A DNA stretch of 64,000 bases from Candidatus Fimenecus excrementavium (GCA_018712805.1 DVGI01000021.1:48721-112720), one strand, 5' to 3'. Numbered from the stretch's first letter, positions 23,539 to 32,179 are shown. Made by a program: numbers and translations. Notes: generated by a model not told the origin, from the letters alone.

Positions 23539-26500
23539 TTATTTTTGCGGCTTCACGGCAAGCGTCGCAATGTCGGTTAAAGACATTTTGTCACTCGGCA
23601 CAATAAACGTGCTTTCCATCAGCGCCTTGGCCGCGTCAAGCGAGGTTAAGCAGGAAGTGCCGCTTTCCACCGAGATGCGGCGCAGCTTAAAGCCGTCGCG
23701 GTCGGGAATACGCCCGTGGGTCGGGGTGTTGATGATTAAGGAAACATCGCCCGCGTTTAACATATCCATAATGTTCGGGCTGTCGCCGGAAATTTTGTTG
23801 ACGGGTTTCACGTTGGTAAAGCCCGCGTCCATAAGCGCCTTGCGCGTGCCGGGCGTCGCATAGAAGCGGAAGTCGGAATCTTTAAATTCTTTGAGCATTT
23901 CGCAGATTTCCGGCTTGTCCTTGTCGCGGACGGTGACAATAATTTTCCCGTCTTTCGGCAGGCTGACACCGCCGCCGTCAAATGCTTTTAAGAGCGCTTC
24001 GTTGAAGTCTTTGGAAATGCCGAGCACTTCGCCGGTGGACTTCATTTCCGGCCCTAACGAGGTGTCTGCACCGATAATCTTTTCAAACGAGAACACCGGC
24101 AGCTTGATGGCGTAATAGCCGCTCTTGCGGAAGAGCCCGGTGCCGTAGCCCATGTCGGCAATTTTCTCACCGAGCATCGCGCGCGTTGCGAGCGCAATCG
24201 CGGGGATGCCGGTCACCTTGCTGATATACGGCACGGTTCTCGACGAACGGGGGTTGACTTCGATGATATAAACCTCTTCGTGCAGAACAATGAACTGAAT
24301 GTTCATCATGCCGATGACGTGCAGCGCGGAAGCGAGCCGCTTGGTGTAATCGACAATCGTATTTTGCACCTTTTCGGAAAGCGTGACCGCGGGATAGACC
24401 GAAATCGAGTCGCCGGAGTGAATGCCGGCGCGGTCAACGTGTTCCATGATGCCGGGAATCAAAATGTCTTTGCCGTCACAAATCGCGTCCACTTCAACTT
24501 CCTGCCCCATCAAATATTTATCGACCAAAACCGGATGTTCCGAAAGGTCGGGAATGGTGCGGGTGATGATGCCCATAAATTCGTTGATGTCCGCGTCGCT
24601 CGCGGCAATCTGCATACCTTGACCGCCCAGAACATAACTCGGACGCACCAAAACGGGATAGCCGAGACTGTGCGCGGCGGCGAGCGCTTCTTTGGTGGTG
24701 AATACCGTCTGCCCCTTCGGGCGCGCGATGTCGCAGTATTCCAAAATTTCGTCAAAGCGTTCGCGGTCTTCGGCGGCGTCGACATGGTCGGCGTCTGTGC
24801 CGAGAATGGTCACGCCCAAATCGTTGAGCGTTTTTGTAAGTTTAATGGCGGTCTGCCCGCCGAACTGGACAATCGCGCCGTCGGGCTGTTCCATTTCGAC
24901 AATGTTGGTGACATATTCGGGGGTCAGCGGCTCGAAATACAGCTTGTCCGAAACGTCGAAGTCGGTCGAAACCGTTTCGGGGTTGTTGTTGACGATAATC
25001 GCCTCACAGCCCGCTTGCTTGAGCGCCCAAACCGAGTGCACCGAGCAGTAGTCAAATTCGATACCCTGGCCGATGCGGATAGGTCCGGAACCGAGCACCA
25101 TAATTTTTTTATGCTTCTTTTTAGTGGTGTCGACTTCGTTTTCCACACAGTAGTCGGAATAGTAGTAAGGCGTCTGCGCCGCAAATTCCGCCGCGCAGGT
25201 GTCAACTATGGAGAAACTCGGCTGAATCTTCCACATTTTCCGAAGATTCTTGACCGCCGCTTCCGTCACGCCGACGTTCTTCGCAATCACGTCGTCGGTA
25301 AAGCCGAGGCGTTTCGCTTCGAGCAGCGTGTCGCGGTCACAGCAGCCGGTCATCAGTTTCTTTTCCATGTCGACAATTACTTTGATTTTCTGTAAAAACC
25401 AGATGTCGATTTTGGTAATGTTGTGGATTTTTTCAAGCGGCATATCGTTATAAATCGCCGCCGCGACCACATAAATTCTGGTGTTGTCAATATTTTCAAG
25501 GCGTTTTTCAAGTTCCGGCAGGGATTTTGCCATTAAATCAGGGTACAAAAGGCTCTTGCGGTTTTCTTCCAAAGAATGCATTGCCTTTTGCAGCGCTGCT
25601 TCAAACGAACGCGCAATCGCCATGACTTCGCCGGTGGCTTTCATCTGCGTGCCGAGGGTGCGTTTTGCGGTGACAAACTTGTCAAACGGCCACTTCGGGA
25701 ATTTGACGACGCAGTAATCGAGCGCCGGTTCAAACGAAGCAAACGTCTTGCCGGTAACGGCGTTGGGGATTTCGTCAAGCCCCAGCCCCAGCGCGATTTT
25801 TGCCGCCACACGCGCAATCGGGTAGCCGGTCGCTTTCGACGCGAGCGCAGACGAACGCGAAACACGGGGGTTTACTTCGATAACGGCGTAACGGAACGAA
25901 TCCGGGTGCAGGGCAAACTGCACGTTGCAGCCGCCCTCAATGCCGAGCTCCGTGATGATGTTCAAAGCCGAGGAACGAAGCATTTGGTAATCTTTATCCA
26001 TTAAGGTTTGGCTCGGCGCGACAACAATCGAGTCGCCAGTGTGCACACCGACCGGGTCCAGGTTTTCCATGTTACAAACCGTAATGCAGTTGCCTTTTGA
26101 GTCGCGCATCACTTCATACTCAATTTCTTTCCAACCGGCAATGCATTTTTCAATCAAAACTTCGGTCACGCGCGAAAGCCGCAGACCGTTTGCGCAGATT
26201 TCGCGCAGTTCCTGCTCGTTGTCGGCAATGCCGCCGCCGGTGCCGCCCAAGGTGTAAGCGGGGCGCACAATGACCGGGTAGCCGATTTTTTCTGAAAACT
26301 CCACGGCGGATTCGACGTCATGCACAACCAGCGATTCAATGCACGGTTCGCCGATTTTTTCCATGGTGTCTTTGAATTCCTGACGGTCCTCCGCCTTTTT
26401 AATCGCGGAAGCCTTAATGCCGATTAAGCGAACCCCGTTTTCTTTGAGAATACCTTTTTCTTCGAGCTCCATCGCGAGGTTCAACCCCGTCTGACCGCCC

Positions 26501-26766
26501 AAGGTCGGGAGAATGGAGTCCGGTTTTTCTTTTTCAATGATTTTCGTAAGGGTCGGAATGGTCAGCGGCTCAATATAGACCTTGTCGGCAATGTCGCCGT
26601 CGGTCATAATCGTTGCGGGGTTCGAGTTGACCAGCACAACCTCAATGCCTTCTTCTTTTAACGAACGGCAGGCCTGCGTGCCGGCGTAGTCAAACTCGGC
26701 GGCTTGTCCGATGATGATGGGGCCGGAGCCGATTACCATTACTTTTTTGATGCTTTTATCAATCAT
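23539..26766 (-). CDS. carB: carbamoyl-phosphate synthase large subunit
   Basis: 1075 residues, full length. Two homologous synthetase halves: the first opens VMVIGSGPIIIGQAAEFDYAG, the second near residue 555 opens MVLGSGPIRIGQGIEFDYCS; each has an ATP-grasp with ArgGlyGly-type loops (TLGGTGGGIA, VLGGQGMQIA). The C-terminal allosteric MGS-like domain occupies the last ~130 residues. With CarA it makes carbamoyl phosphate from glutamine, bicarbonate and 2 ATP for arginine and pyrimidines. Its start overlaps the carA stop by 8 bases. Confidence 0.97.
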   Translation of the reverse strand: MIDKSIKKVMVIGSGPIIIGQAAEFDYAGTQACRSLKEEGIEVVLVNSNPATIMTDGDIADKVYIEPLTIPTLTKIIEKEKPDSILPTLGGQTGLNLAMELEEKGILKENGVRLIGIKASAIKKAEDRQEFKDTMEKIGEPCIESLVVHDVESAVEFSEKIGYPVIVRPAYTLGGTGGGIADNEQELREICANGLRLSRVTEVLIEKCIAGWKEIEYEVMRDSKGNCITVCNMENLDPVGVHTGDSIVVAPSQTLMDKDYQMLRSSALNIITELGIEGGCNVQFALHPDSFRYAVIEVNPRVSRSSALASKATGYPIARVAAKIALGLGLDEIPNAVTGKTFASFEPALDYCVVKFPKWPFDKFVTAKRTLGTQMKATGEVMAIARSFEAALQKAMHSLEENRKSLLYPDLMAKSLPELEKRLENIDNTRIYVVAAAIYNDMPLEKIHNITKIDIWFLQKIKVIVDMEKKLMTGCCDRDTLLEAKRLGFTDDVIAKNVGVTEAAVKNLRKMWKIQPSFSIVDTCAAEFAAQTPYYYSDYCVENEVDTTKKKHKKIMVLGSGPIRIGQGIEFDYCSVHSVWALKQAGCEAIIVNNNPETVSTDFDVSDKLYFEPLTPEYVTNIVEMEQPDGAIVQFGGQTAIKLTKTLNDLGVTILGTDADHVDAAEDRERFDEILEYCDIARPKGQTVFTTKEALAAAHSLGYPVLVRPSYVLGGQGMQIAASDADINEFMGIITRTIPDLSEHPVLVDKYLMGQEVEVDAICDGKDILIPGIMEHVDRAGIHSGDSISVYPAVTLSEKVQNTIVDYTKRLASALHVIGMMNIQFIVLHEEVYIIEVNPRSSRTVPYISKVTGIPAIALATRAMLGEKIADMGYGTGLFRKSGYYAIKLPVFSFEKIIGADTSLGPEMKSTGEVLGISKDFNEALLKAFDGGGVSLPKDGKIIVTVRDKDKPEICEMLKEFKDSDFRFYATPGTRKALMDAGFTNVKPVNKISGDSPNIMDMLNAGDVSLIINTPTHGRIPDRDGFKLRRISVESGTSCLTSLDAAKALMESTFIVPSDKMSLTDIATLAVKPQK

Positions 26767-27850
26767 CGTATCTGCCCTCCGCTACCATTTTCAAGAATCT
26801 GTCAAACAGGAAAGATGTGTCCCGCGGGCCGGCGCTCGCTTCGGGGTGGAACTGCACGGTGAAAATCGGCTTGCCGTGATAGACAATGCCCTCGACCGTT
26901 TTGTCGTTGACGTTGATGCAGTTGATTTCCGCATTGCTCGGAAGCCCCTTGCCGTTGACCATGTAGCCGTGGTTCTGTGAGGAAAGATAGGTTCTGTCCT
27001 CGTGTAAGAACTTGACCGGGTGGTTCGCGCCGCGGTGACCGTATTTCATGCGTTCGGTTTCGCCGCCCACGCTCAGCGCCATGAGCTGATGCCCAAGGCA
27101 AATGGCGAAGGTCGGAATACCGACGTCATAGAATTTTCGGATTTCTTTGATGATATCCACGCAGTCGGCGGGGTCCCCGGGGCCGTTCGACAGCATAATG
27201 CCGTCGGGCTTGTCCCGAAGCACTTCTTCGGCGGTGGTCCATGCCGGATATTCCGTCACCACACAGCCGCGCTTTACAAGATTGTTTGTAATGTTGCGCT
27301 TGGTGCCGAAATCCATCAGCGCGATTTTTGCGCCGCTGTTTTCTTCGCCGCGTACACGCTTTTCACGAAGCGTCACGCTCTCGACGAGCTTTTCCTGACG
27401 GAAATCTTTAATCACCTGCATCAAGCGATCTTTGTCGCTGATGTCATCCGTAATTACGCCGCGCATGGTGCCGCTTTCGCGAAGCTTTTTCACGACAGCG
27501 CGTGTGTCTAACCCCGACATGCAGGGAATCCCGTATTCTTTTAACAGGCTGTCAATCGTCTGTGTGTTGCGGAAGTTCGAGGGCGTGTCGCAAAGCTCAT
27601 GCACCAAAAAGGCGCAGGGTTGTAATTTGTCGCTTTCAAAATCTTCTTTGCTTACGCCGTAGTTGCCGATCATCGGGTAGGTCATCACAATGCCCTGCCC
27701 GGCGTAAGAGGGGTCGGTCAAAATTTCCACGTAGCCCGTCATTGAGGTGTTAAACACCACCTCGCAGGGGGTCTCTCGGAAATCCCCGCGCGCTTCACCC
27801 GCATACAGCGAGCCGTCTTCCAGCATTAAATATGCTTTCAATCCATTCAC
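26759..27850 (-). CDS. carA: carbamoyl-phosphate synthase small subunit (glutaminase)
   Basis: 363 residues from a GTG at 27850 (AAAGG upstream). N-terminal CPSase small-chain domain (LMLEDGSLYAGE) and a C-terminal class I glutamine amidotransferase with the nucleophile Cys in FAICLGHQL near 240 and His/Glu in VQFHPEAS near 330. It delivers ammonia to CarB. A sigma-A-like promoter lies at 27882-27910. There is one carAB copy next to an arginine cluster, so it probably serves both arginine and pyrimidine synthesis. Confidence 0.96.
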   Translation of the reverse strand: MNGLKAYLMLEDGSLYAGEARGDFRETPCEVVFNTSMTGYVEILTDPSYAGQGIVMTYPMIGNYGVSKEDFESDKLQPCAFLVHELCDTPSNFRNTQTIDSLLKEYGIPCMSGLDTRAVVKKLRESGTMRGVITDDISDKDRLMQVIKDFRQEKLVESVTLREKRVRGEENSGAKIALMDFGTKRNITNNLVKRGCVVTEYPAWTTAEEVLRDKPDGIMLSNGPGDPADCVDIIKEIRKFYDVGIPTFAICLGHQLMALSVGGETERMKYGHRGANHPVKFLHEDRTYLSSQNHGYMVNGKGLPSNAEINCINVNDKTVEGIVYHGKPIFTVQFHPEASAGPRDTSFLFDRFLKMVAEGRYDD

Positions 27851-27881
27851 CGGCCTTTCAAGTCACTTTACTCATCATAAA

Positions 27882-27910
27882 ATTTTACCATATATCCCGA
27901 CTGATTTCAA
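27882..27910 (-). promoter_or_regulatory. carA promoter
   Basis: On the minus strand TTGAAA (27910-27905), 17-bp spacer, TAAAAT (27887-27882). No ARG box or pyrimidine-type attenuator was seen between it and carA. Confidence 0.65.
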
Positions 27911-27945
27911 CACAAATGCCGCTGAAATTCTGCCGAATTTAAAAG

Positions 27946-27973
27946 AAAAGCGACGGTAAAAACCGTCGCTTTT
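27946..27973 (-). terminator. terminator of the 42-residue small-protein gene
   Basis: AAAAGCGACGGT (27946-27957) pairs with ACCGTCGCTTTT (27962-27973); on the minus strand CTTTT follows. The stop codon of the small gene lies at the base of the stem. Confidence 0.85.
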
Positions 27974-28100
27974 AAACAGAGAAAAAAGGGTCCCCCGCGA
28001 AAGAAAAAACGGCGGGGCTTTTCCGAAATATCGAGAACATACAAGAAGAGAGAAAACGAAGCGATGCGCCGTATTTGTAAGAACTCAAAACGCGTCTCAT
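27972..28100 (-). CDS. small cationic hydrophobic protein, unknown function
   Basis: 42 codons from the ATG at 28100. Support is from its signals: a good promoter (28145-28174), a textbook AGAAGGAGG site 6 bases before the ATG, and a strong terminator at the stop codon, so the transcript appears dedicated to this frame. The product begins MRRVLSSYKYGAS, is rich in Phe, Ser, Arg and Lys, has a Phe-rich middle (residues 16-34) and ends DPFFSV. No family is recognised. It could be a membrane-active small protein, a leader peptide for carA, or a small RNA with an accidental frame. Confidence 0.55.
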   Translation of the reverse strand: MRRVLSSYKYGASLRFLSSCMFSIFRKSPAVFSFAGDPFFSV

Positions 28101-28144
28101 GGTTTTCCTCCTTCTCTAAAAATGCTTGCACGCAAATTTTTTCA

Positions 28145-28174
28145 ATTTTATCATAAAGCACAGAAAAAAGTCAA
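28145..28174 (-). promoter_or_regulatory. promoter of the 42-residue gene
   Basis: On the minus strand TTGACT (28174-28169), 18-bp spacer, TAAAAT (28150-28145), with an extended GA before it. Confidence 0.7.
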
Positions 28175-28209
28175 TCCCTCTTTTCTGAAAATCTTGAAAA
28201 GATAAGCGC

Positions 28210-28237
28210 TTGACAGGGTATTTTTTATCTATATAAT
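28210..28237 (+). promoter_or_regulatory. upstream promoter P1 of rpmG-secE-nusG
   Basis: TTGACA (28210-28215), 16-bp spacer, TATAAT (28232-28237). Back to back with the promoter of the small gene. Confidence 0.75.
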
Positions 28238-28298
28238 GTAATAAAGAAACAATTTATATTGCTGCCAAGCAGATTTTGGAAGGAATCCAAAAAAATGC

Positions 28299-28327
28299 TT
28301 GACGGGCAAGGCAAAATATGATATAGT
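28299..28327 (+). promoter_or_regulatory. promoter P2 of rpmG-secE-nusG, with a 5' hairpin
   Basis: TTGACG (28299-28304), 17-bp spacer, TATAGT (28322-28327). Right after the predicted start, CCTCT (28335-28339) and AGAGG (28343-28347) pair and a TTCTTTTTTT run follows, a terminator-like leader element. A second palindrome, AAGCGGTT/AACCGCTT, lies at 28390-28408 close to rpmG. Confidence 0.7.
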
Positions 28328-28426
28328 ACTTGTACCTCTCTAAGAGGGTTCTTTTTTTGTGCCCTGATTTCTGAGGTAGGCTATGAAAAAAGCGGTTCGA
28401 AACCGCTTAGTAACGGAGGTGCCGAA

Positions 28427-28576
28427 ATGAGAGTCAAAATCACACTCGCTTGCACGGAATGCAAGCAACGCAACTACAACACCAAGAAAAACAAAAAGAA
28501 CACGCCGGACCGGCTGGAGATGAATAAGTATTGCAGATTCTGCAAGAAACACACGCTCCACAGAGAAACCAAGTAA
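28427..28576 (+). CDS. rpmG: 50S ribosomal protein L33, zinc-binding form
   Basis: 49 residues, usual length. Opening [17 protein letters not shown] and later [14 protein letters not shown] give the CxxC...CxxC zinc ribbon of the C+ form of L33. RBS CGGAGG at 28413-28418 precedes the ATG. It heads rpmG-secE-nusG, the normal bacterial order upstream of rplK. A zinc-free paralogue may exist elsewhere; none is in this window. Confidence 0.96.
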   Translation: MRVKITLACTECKQRNYNTKKNKKNTPDRLEMNKYCRFCKKHTLHRETK

Positions 28577-28590
28577 GACGGAGGGTTAAA

Positions 28591-28989
28591 ATGGCTGACG
28601 AAAAGAAAAAGGAAGCTGCCGCTCAACCGAAGTCGAACGAAAAATCTGCAAAGCCCGAGAAGGCGAAGAAAGATACCGCAGCCAAAAAAGACTCGTCGAA
28701 AGACGGCAAGGCAAGCCGCGGTGCGCGCGCGAGAAAATCCATTGCAAAGTTCTTTAAGGATTTCCGCAGCGAGTGCAAAAAAATCGTATGGCCCGACAGA
28801 AAGACCGTGCTGAAAAGCTCGTTGGTCGTCATTGTGGCGGTCGCCATTCTTGCTGTCATTTTATGGCTTGTGGATACCGGCCTTGCGGAAGGGGTTAAAG
28901 CCCTTGTCAATTTGGCGAAAGACGTCGGCGGCGACGAAACCACAACGGCTGCTGCCGGTGCAATGCTCACCGGGCTTCTCGGTTTATAA
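28591..28989 (+). CDS. secE: preprotein translocase subunit SecE
   Basis: 132 residues from the ATG at 28591 behind GGAGGG. The first ~65 residues are a Lys/Ala/Glu-rich cytoplasmic extension that Bacillus SecE (59 residues) lacks. The SecE core follows: FFKDFRSECKKIVWPDRKT near 70-88 and a single transmembrane segment near 92-115. It stabilises SecY in the Sec translocon. Position between rpmG and nusG is canonical. Confidence 0.94.
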   Translation: MADEKKKEAAAQPKSNEKSAKPEKAKKDTAAKKDSSKDGKASRGARARKSIAKFFKDFRSECKKIVWPDRKTVLKSSLVVIVAVAILAVILWLVDTGLAEGVKALVNLAKDVGGDETTTAAAGAMLTGLLGL

Positions 28990-29004
28990 CGGAGGGGAGT
29001 GCAC

Positions 29005-29565
29005 ATGGCAGACGATGCAAGATGGTATGTTGTGCATACCTATTCCGGTTATGAAAACAAAGTAGCGGCAAACATTGAAACCGTTGTCGAAAACCGGAAA
29101 ATGCAGGATCAAATCCTCGAAGTCAGCGTGCCCACTGAAAAAGTGACCGAAATCCGCGAGGACGGCACGAAAAAAGAAGTGGAACGCAAAATCTTCCCGG
29201 GTTATGTTCTTGTGAAATTCGCTGTGTTTGAAAATGAAGATACAGACGAATTGTCTATGACGGACGACGCTTGGTATGTCGTGCGCAATACGCGCGGCGT
29301 CACGGGGTTTGTCGGTCCGGAAAGCAAACCGGTCCCCTTGACCGAAGAAGAGGTCCTCAAACTGGGCGTTGAAAAACGCGTGGTCGAGGTCAACTACGAG
29401 AAAGGGGATATGGTCACCATCGTGGACGGCGCGTTTGACGGCGTCATCGGCGTGGTGGACAACATTGATACAGACGCGAACTCGGTGCGCGTTATCATTT
29501 CCATGTTCGGCAAAGAAACGCCGGTGGATTTGGAACTCGACCAGGTTGAGGCTGTCAAAGACTAA
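29005..29565 (+). CDS. nusG: transcription termination/antitermination protein NusG
   Basis: 186 residues from the ATG at 29005, 9 bases after GGAGGGG (a GTG six bases upstream is too close to the site). NGN domain WYVVHTYSGYENKV...IFPGYVLVKF...WYVVRNTRGVTGFVG, then the KOW domain with GDMVTIVDGAFDGVIGVV near 130-150. An insertion of Asp/Glu residues near 85-92 sits between NGN strands. NusG binds RNA polymerase and couples transcription to termination and elongation control. Confidence 0.97.
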   Translation: MADDARWYVVHTYSGYENKVAANIETVVENRKMQDQILEVSVPTEKVTEIREDGTKKEVERKIFPGYVLVKFAVFENEDTDELSMTDDAWYVVRNTRGVTGFVGPESKPVPLTEEEVLKLGVEKRVVEVNYEKGDMVTIVDGAFDGVIGVVDNIDTDANSVRVIISMFGKETPVDLELDQVEAVKD

Positions 29566-29616
29566 TTTTGGTAATCAGCGGAAAATCCGCTTTTTATGGC
29601 GTGTCGCAAGATACGC

Positions 29617-29660
29617 CGTGGGAGGAGCAGTCGAAGTCAACTGTTCCGCCACTACCACGA
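29617..29660 (+). promoter_or_regulatory. L1-type mRNA binding element upstream of rplK
   Basis: GTGGGAGG (29618-29625)...CTACCAC (29652-29658). The outer GTGG/CCAC helix, a GA bulge and an inner GGAGCAGT/ACTGTTCC helix resemble the L1 site of 23S rRNA. It has the same design as the element before rplA. Confidence 0.6.
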
Positions 29661-29679
29661 ATTTTGGAGGTGCAAACAA

Positions 29680-30105
29680 ATGGCTCAGAAGGTTATAGGT
29701 TTTATTAAGCTTCAGATCCCCGCCGGCAAAGCAACACCGGCACCGCCCGTCGGACCGGCTCTCGGTCAGCACGGCGTCAACATCATGGCGTTCACGAAGG
29801 AATTTAACGAACGCACAAAGAACGACATGGGTATGATTATCCCCGTCGTCATCACGGTTTACGCAGACCACTCTTTCACTTTCGTAACCAAGACCCCGCC
29901 CGCGGCGGTCCTGATCAAAAAGGCCTGCGGCATTGAAAGCGGTTCGGGCGTTCCGAACAAGACCAAGGTCGCAAAGATTACGAGTGAGCAGGTCAGAAAA
30001 ATCGCCGAGCAGAAAATGCCCGACCTCAATGCTTCGGATGTTGAGGCGGCCATGCGTATGATCGCCGGAACCGCGCGTTCCATGGGCGTCACTGTCGAAG
30101 ATTGA
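29680..30105 (+). CDS. rplK: 50S ribosomal protein L11
   Basis: 141 residues from the ATG at 29680 with TGGAGG upstream; the open frame back to 29596 covers the leader. N-terminal [29 protein letters not shown] with the flexible proline helix, and the C-terminal RNA-binding domain ending [22 protein letters not shown]. L11 binds the GTPase-associated centre of 23S rRNA. Standard rplK-rplA order. Confidence 0.97.
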   Translation: MAQKVIGFIKLQIPAGKATPAPPVGPALGQHGVNIMAFTKEFNERTKNDMGMIIPVVITVYADHSFTFVTKTPPAAVLIKKACGIESGSGVPNKTKVAKITSEQVRKIAEQKMPDLNASDVEAAMRMIAGTARSMGVTVED

Positions 30106-30114
30106 TGCTCCTTC

Positions 30115-30140
30115 GTGGGAGGAAAAATCCGATAACCACT
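30115..30140 (+). promoter_or_regulatory. L1-type mRNA binding element between rplK and rplA
   Basis: GTGGGAGG (30116-30123) ... GATAACCAC (30132-30140): GTGG/CCAC outer helix and GGA/TCC inner helix. This form precedes rplA in many Firmicutes and is known as the L1 autoregulation site. Confidence 0.65.
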
Positions 30141-30161
30141 TTATAGGAGGAATTTGGAGTT

Positions 30162-30872
30162 ATGAAACACGGAAAAAAATATGTGGAAAGCGCAAAGCTT
30201 GTTGACAAAACCAAATTGTACGACGCAGACGAAGCGCTTGCCCTTACAGTTAAAACAGCAACGGCAAAGTTCGACGAAACCGTTGAAATCCACGTCCGTT
30301 TGGGCGTTGACTCCCGTCACGCTGACCAACAGGTCAGAGGCGCGGTTGTCCTGCCGAACGGCACCGGTAAAAAAGTTCGCGTTGCGGTCTTCGCAAAAGG
30401 CGCGGACGCTGATGCAGCCCAGGCTGCCGGCGCGGAAATCGTCGGTGCGGAAGACCTTGTTCAGCAGGTGCAGGGCGGTATGATGGACTTTGACGTCTGC
30501 ATCGCTGCTCCGAACATGATGGGTCTTGTCGGCCGTCTCGGTAAAGTCCTCGGCCCGCGCGGCTTGATGCCGTCGCCCAAAGCCGGTACGGTTACCCCGG
30601 ACGTTGCGAAAGCCGTTACCGAAGCGAAAGCCGGTAAAATCGAGTACAGACTCGACAAAACCAACATCATTCACTGCCCCATCGGCAAAGCTTCTTTCGG
30701 CGCTGAAAAGCTCAAAGAAAACTTTGATACACTGATGGACGCCATCATCAAGGCAAAACCCGCCGCGATGAAAGGTCAGTATATTAAGTCCTGCGTGGTT
30801 GCGACCACCATGGGCCCCGGCGTGAAAGTCAACGCCGGCAAACTCGGCGCTGCGACTGTCGCTGCCGAATAA
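30162..30872 (+). CDS. rplA: 50S ribosomal protein L1
   Basis: 236 residues. Family blocks: [16 protein letters not shown] opening, [17 protein letters not shown] near 45, [35 protein letters not shown] (the L1 signature split here) near 108-145. L1 forms the mobile stalk near the E site and represses its own mRNA. RBS TAGGAGG. The operon is followed by a fresh promoter for rplJ. Confidence 0.97.
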   Translation: MKHGKKYVESAKLVDKTKLYDADEALALTVKTATAKFDETVEIHVRLGVDSRHADQQVRGAVVLPNGTGKKVRVAVFAKGADADAAQAAGAEIVGAEDLVQQVQGGMMDFDVCIAAPNMMGLVGRLGKVLGPRGLMPSPKAGTVTPDVAKAVTEAKAGKIEYRLDKTNIIHCPIGKASFGAEKLKENFDTLMDAIIKAKPAAMKGQYIKSCVVATTMGPGVKVNAGKLGAATVAAE

Positions 30873-30881
30873 TCTCGATAC

Positions 30882-30910
30882 TTGACAAATCCGAATGGAT
30901 ATGTTAGTAT
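30882..30910 (+). promoter_or_regulatory. rplJ-rplL promoter
   Basis: TTGACA (30882-30887), 17-bp spacer, TAGTAT (30905-30910), overlapping TATAAT at 30908-30913. Confidence 0.8.
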
Positions 30911-30913
30911 AAT

Positions 30914-31075
30914 ACCCGCTTGCCGAAGACAGCAGGTGCTTTTGCGTAAGGATTTCGGTCCGCCTGCCGAGGAAAAGTTGTTGACTTTTAAAGTTTAACG
31001 TGCCTTTTCTGTCTTTGCGGCAGAAAAGGCCTTTTTATTCTCATAACGCAAGCGTAAATTTATTTTGGGAGGTGA
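30914..31075 (+). promoter_or_regulatory. L10 leader
   Basis: About 160 nt of structured leader before rplJ, where Firmicutes carry the L10(L12)4-binding autoregulatory leader. It ends with an attenuator-type terminator: GCCTTTTCTG (31002-31011) / CAGAAAAGGC (31021-31030) and CTTTTTATT. Assignment rests on position and architecture. Confidence 0.7.
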
Positions 31076-31081
31076 ATTCGT

Positions 31082-31696
31082 TTGCCAAGTGAGAAAGTAT
31101 TGGAAATGAAAAAACAGCAGGTTGCCGACCTGAAAGCCAGATTTGAAGGCGCCTGCGCAGGTGTTTTGGTCGATTACAAGGGCATTTCCGTTGCGGACGA
31201 CACCGTGCTTCGTAAGGAGCTTCGTGAAGCCGGCGTGAAATACACCGTTACGAAAAACACTTTGATTCATCTTGCAATTGAGGGTACGGATCTCGCTGAA
31301 CTCGACAGCGTTCTGGAAGGAACCACCGCTGTTGCGACCAGCGCGGACGATTACGTTGCCGCTGCAAGAATCCTCGGGAAATATGCCGAAAAGAATGATA
31401 ACTTCAATCTGAAAGGCGGTTTCCTGGACAATGAGGTCATTGACCTCGCAAAGCTTCAGAGCCTTGCAAAACTTCCGTCCAGAGAAGTATTGCTGGCTAC
31501 CGTTCTCAGCGCATTCAACGCGCCGATGGCTGCGTTCGCACGCGTTATCCAGGCTGTTGTTGACAAGAACGGCGAGGCGGCTCCCGCAGCAGAAGAAACT
31601 GCACCGGCTGCCGAAGAAGCGGCTCCCGCGGCTGAAGAGGCTGCACCGGCTGCCGAAGAAGCAGCAGCCGCAGCTGAAGAGACCCCTGCGGAATAA
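31082..31696 (+). CDS. rplJ: 50S ribosomal protein L10 with Ala/Glu-rich tail
   Basis: 204 residues from a TTG at 31082 behind GGGAGGTG; it gives the expected opening MPSEKVLEMKKQQV. The L10 core (KGISVADDTVLRKELREAGVKYTVTKNTL) ends near 165. The last ~35 residues are a low-complexity tail of repeated AAPAAEE units (DNA about 31590-31690), longer than in most L10 proteins of 165-175 residues. L10 anchors L7/L12 dimers. The repeat could be polymorphic by slippage. Confidence 0.95.
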   Translation: MPSEKVLEMKKQQVADLKARFEGACAGVLVDYKGISVADDTVLRKELREAGVKYTVTKNTLIHLAIEGTDLAELDSVLEGTTAVATSADDYVAAARILGKYAEKNDNFNLKGGFLDNEVIDLAKLQSLAKLPSREVLLATVLSAFNAPMAAFARVIQAVVDKNGEAAPAAEETAPAAEEAAPAAEEAAPAAEEAAAAAEETPAE

Positions 31697-31729
31697 TCTA
31701 AAAAATTACTTTAATTGGAGGAAAATAAA

Positions 31730-32107
31730 ATGGCATCTGAAAAAGTTACCGCTTTGCTTGAAGAAATCAAAGCTATGTCCGTTCTCGAGCTGTCCGAGCT
31801 CGTACACGCAGTTGAAGAGGAGTTCGGCGTTTCCGCAGCAGCTGCTGTTGCTGTTGCTGCTCCGGCTGACGGCGGCGCTGCCGCTGCTGAAGAAAAGACC
31901 GAGTTTGACCTCGTTCTTGCTGAAGTCGGCGATCAGAAAATCAAGGTTATCAAGGTTGTTCGTGAACTCACCGGCCTTGGCCTCGGCGAAGCAAAAGCGC
32001 TTGTTGACGGCGCTCCCAAGACCGTCAAAGAAGCTATGCCGAAAGAAGAAGCTGAAGCTGCGAAAGCTAAGCTTGAAGAAGTCGGCGCAAAAGTCGAACT
32101 CAAATAA
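31730..32107 (+). CDS. rplL: 50S ribosomal protein L7/L12
   Basis: 125 residues from the ATG at 31730 with TTGGAGG upstream. N-terminal dimerisation helices ([30 protein letters not shown]), an Ala/Gly hinge, and the globular C-terminal domain [42 protein letters not shown] in the usual arrangement. Copies form the stalk that recruits translation GTPases. Ends the operon at a strong terminator. Confidence 0.97.
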   Translation: MASEKVTALLEEIKAMSVLELSELVHAVEEEFGVSAAAAVAVAAPADGGAAAAEEKTEFDLVLAEVGDQKIKVIKVVRELTGLGLGEAKALVDGAPKTVKEAMPKEEAEAAKAKLEEVGAKVELK

Positions 32108-32124
32108 GTTCGTTTCTAACGCGA

Positions 32125-32158
32125 AACACCCTGTCCAAACGGACAGGGTGTTTTTTGT
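32125..32158 (+). terminator. terminator of rplJ-rplL
   Basis: AACACCCTGTCC (32125-32136), AAAC loop, GGACAGGGTGTT (32141-32152), then TTTTGTGTTTTT. Confidence 0.95.
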
Positions 32159-32179
32159 GTTTTTAGTTTTCTTATAAAG

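Noticed and set aside
24280..25395. Long open frame on the plus strand opposite carB
   Set aside because: It is a shadow of the carB codons. No ribosome site, no family similarity, and carB is certain.
28240..28300. Seven-codon frame after GGAAGG between the two rpmG promoters
   Set aside because: Too short and not conserved in design; the region is more likely only a leader between promoters.
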